A stretch of 8,017 nucleotides of DNA. Source: Aequorivita sp. GTDB lineage: Bacteria > Bacteroidota > Bacteroidia > Flavobacteriales > Flavobacteriaceae. How positions within the stretch are numbered: position 1 is the stretch's first letter; each line of letters opens with the position of its first letter. The notes under the pieces were generated by a model. That model did not search any database, had not been told where the DNA came from, and worked only from the letters and a program-made list of their open reading frames with translations. Positions 7,542 through 8,017 of this stretch are shown here, one piece after another. The stretch covers positions 373,583 through 381,599 of the forward strand of contig NVXN01000001.1 of assembly GCA_002733915.1 (NCBI GenBank), given 5' to 3'. The translations under genes were made by a program, and so were the position numbers.

Positions 7542-7558
7542 GGCGTTTTAAGGCGTTT
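7542..7558. repeat. Short direct repeat GGCGTTT with 10-bp period
   Basis: GGCGTTT occurs at 7542-7548 and again at 7552-7558, exactly one helical turn apart, in otherwise GC-poor DNA. Tandem half-sites with this spacing are typical of response-regulator or other head-to-tail dimer binding. The units are short and only two are present. Confidence 0.3.
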
Positions 7559-7570
7559 GTGAACTTTTTG

Positions 7571-7589
7571 ACCAAATGGAGCTTTTGGT
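7571..7589. repeat. Inverted repeat ACCAAA-N7-TTTGGT
   Basis: Perfect 6-bp arms around a 7-nt spacer (TGGAGCT), in the distal part of the interval between susC and the right-edge gene. No T-run follows on either strand, so it is not an intrinsic terminator. It may be a protein-binding site or chance. Confidence 0.3.
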
Positions 7590-7628
7590 ATTATTCAACG
7601 GGATACTAGCTGAAAAAAAATCACTCGA

Positions 7629-7649
7629 ATTAACATAAAATATGTTAAT
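7629..7649. repeat. Near-perfect 21-bp palindrome just after the right-edge gene
   Basis: Perfect 9-bp arms ATTAACATA / TATGTTAAT around a 3-nt AAA spacer, starting about 20 nt beyond the stop of the right-edge gene. As minus-strand RNA it could form a weak A/U-rich hairpin, followed about 9 nt later by eight T residues (7613-7620). It might therefore act as a poor terminator, but the tract is detached from the stem and the stem has only one G-C pair per arm. An operator is the alternative. Confidence 0.45.
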
Positions 7650-7669
7650 GAATATAGTAAGTTGAGAAC

Positions 7670-8017
7670 TTATTTTGAAGTTGTTTCGCCTTTAAATTGC
7701 TGCGAATTATTCTTAAATAAAACATTAAAGGTAGTCAAGCTTCCATAGCAACGCGTAATATATTGCTGCAAATCTATCTTATCTTGTTCGGCCAATTCTT
7801 TACTGGAATTGATTTTTTGCTCCATCACCCGCAGCCTATCGCGTAACATTACTATTTTATGAAAAAAAGTATCGATAGGAATTTCTTTTGAAGCTAAATT
7901 TGAATCAGCGGGCTTTAAGATTATAACTCCGCCTTTCCATTTGTCGGCCATTGGGACAACCTCACTAAAACCGCTCCATTTTTTTAAAATATCGCGAAGG
8001 CTTTTTTCAACTTCGTA
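7670..8017 (-). CDS. Unrecognised conserved-looking protein, C-terminal part only
   Basis: An open frame runs from the right window edge to a TAA at 7670-7672, giving 115 residues. The ATG at 7951 is probably internal, because the frame continues upstream to the edge with plausible protein sequence (YEVEKSLRDILKKWSGFSEVV). I do not recognise a named domain. Visible are a W-rich stretch (KKWSGF, DKWKGG), a short beta-like strand VIILKPAD, and then a highly charged helical region (about residues 45-100 of the visible part: FFHKIVMLRDRLRVMEQKIN, later DLQQYITRCYGSLTTFNVLF) that looks like a short helical hairpin or coiled coil. The C-terminal tail is polar. There is no signal peptide or membrane segment in the visible part. 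It is cytoplasmic if complete as seen. No function is assigned. It is transcribed in the same direction as susC but about 400 bp away, so a shared operon is unlikely. Confidence 0.72.
   Translation of the reverse strand, partial: YEVEKSLRDILKKWSGFSEVVPMADKWKGGVIILKPADSNLASKEIPIDTFFHKIVMLRDRLRVMEQKINSSKELAEQDKIDLQQYITRCYGSLTTFNVLFKNNSQQFKGETTSK

Larger units (their letters stand above)
7274..7669. other. AT-rich gene-free interval upstream of susC
   Basis: About 400 bp between the right-edge gene and susC, both on the minus strand. I see no convincing small gene, tRNA or riboswitch in it. It should contain the susC promoter and the 3' end of the right-edge transcript. It holds inverted repeats at 7392-7407, 7571-7589 and 7629-7649, a short direct repeat at 7542-7558 and one weak promoter-like match at 7454-7461, listed separately. 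The 24 bp just before the susC ATG are rich in A on the minus strand (CAAACAAACAAAAAAATG), the usual translation-start context in Bacteroidota. No strong GC-stem-plus-T-run terminator for the upstream gene is visible. Confidence 0.7.

Noticed and set aside
7670..7951. Right-edge gene as a complete 93-residue protein starting at 7951
   Set aside because: The frame stays open to the window edge with plausible protein sequence upstream of the ATG, so the gene is more likely truncated by the window.

Overview
The window is a piece of chromosome from a member of the Bacteroidota, most likely a marine or environmental Flavobacteriaceae. The evidence is a paired SusC/SusD outer-membrane uptake system, AT-rich DNA, A-rich stretches instead of Shine-Dalgarno sequences before start codons, a lipoprotein signal with acidic residues just after the cysteine, and a YpdA-type flavoprotein of the sort found in bacillithiol-containing lineages.

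Layout. Positions 2-1648 (+) hold a two-gene operon: ribulose-phosphate 3-epimerase (rpe, missing only its first few codons at the window edge) and, 6 nt later, a YpdA-like FAD/NAD(P)H oxidoreductase. A membrane-anchored MtfA-type zinc peptidase (1629-2465, -) converges on it, and the two coding regions overlap by 20 bp. A strong minus-strand intrinsic terminator (2541-2573) separates the peptidase from the susC-susD operon (7273 down to 2595, -), which fills more than half of the window. Upstream of susC lies a gene-free AT-rich interval of about 400 bp (7274-7669) with three inverted repeats and a short direct repeat. The right edge (7670-8017, -) holds the C-terminal part of a protein I do not recognise.

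How the genes work together. SusC (TonB-dependent barrel with an N-terminal carboxypeptidase-regulatory-like domain) and SusD (surface lipoprotein lid) should form one outer-membrane importer of the 'pedal-bin' type. No hydrolase, sensor, sigma/anti-sigma pair or other enzyme accompanies them here, so the substrate cannot be inferred. The rpe-ypdA pair links a pentose-phosphate enzyme with a probable NADPH-dependent thiol-redox flavoprotein. MtfA looks like an independent single-gene unit.

I see no CRISPR array, mobile element, tRNA or rRNA, and no clear new system. The points most worth a second look are the absence, in the YpdA homologue, of the cysteine considered functional in the Firmicute enzymes; the EF-hand-like acidic loop in SusC; the clustered inverted repeats upstream of susC; and the unassigned right-edge protein.
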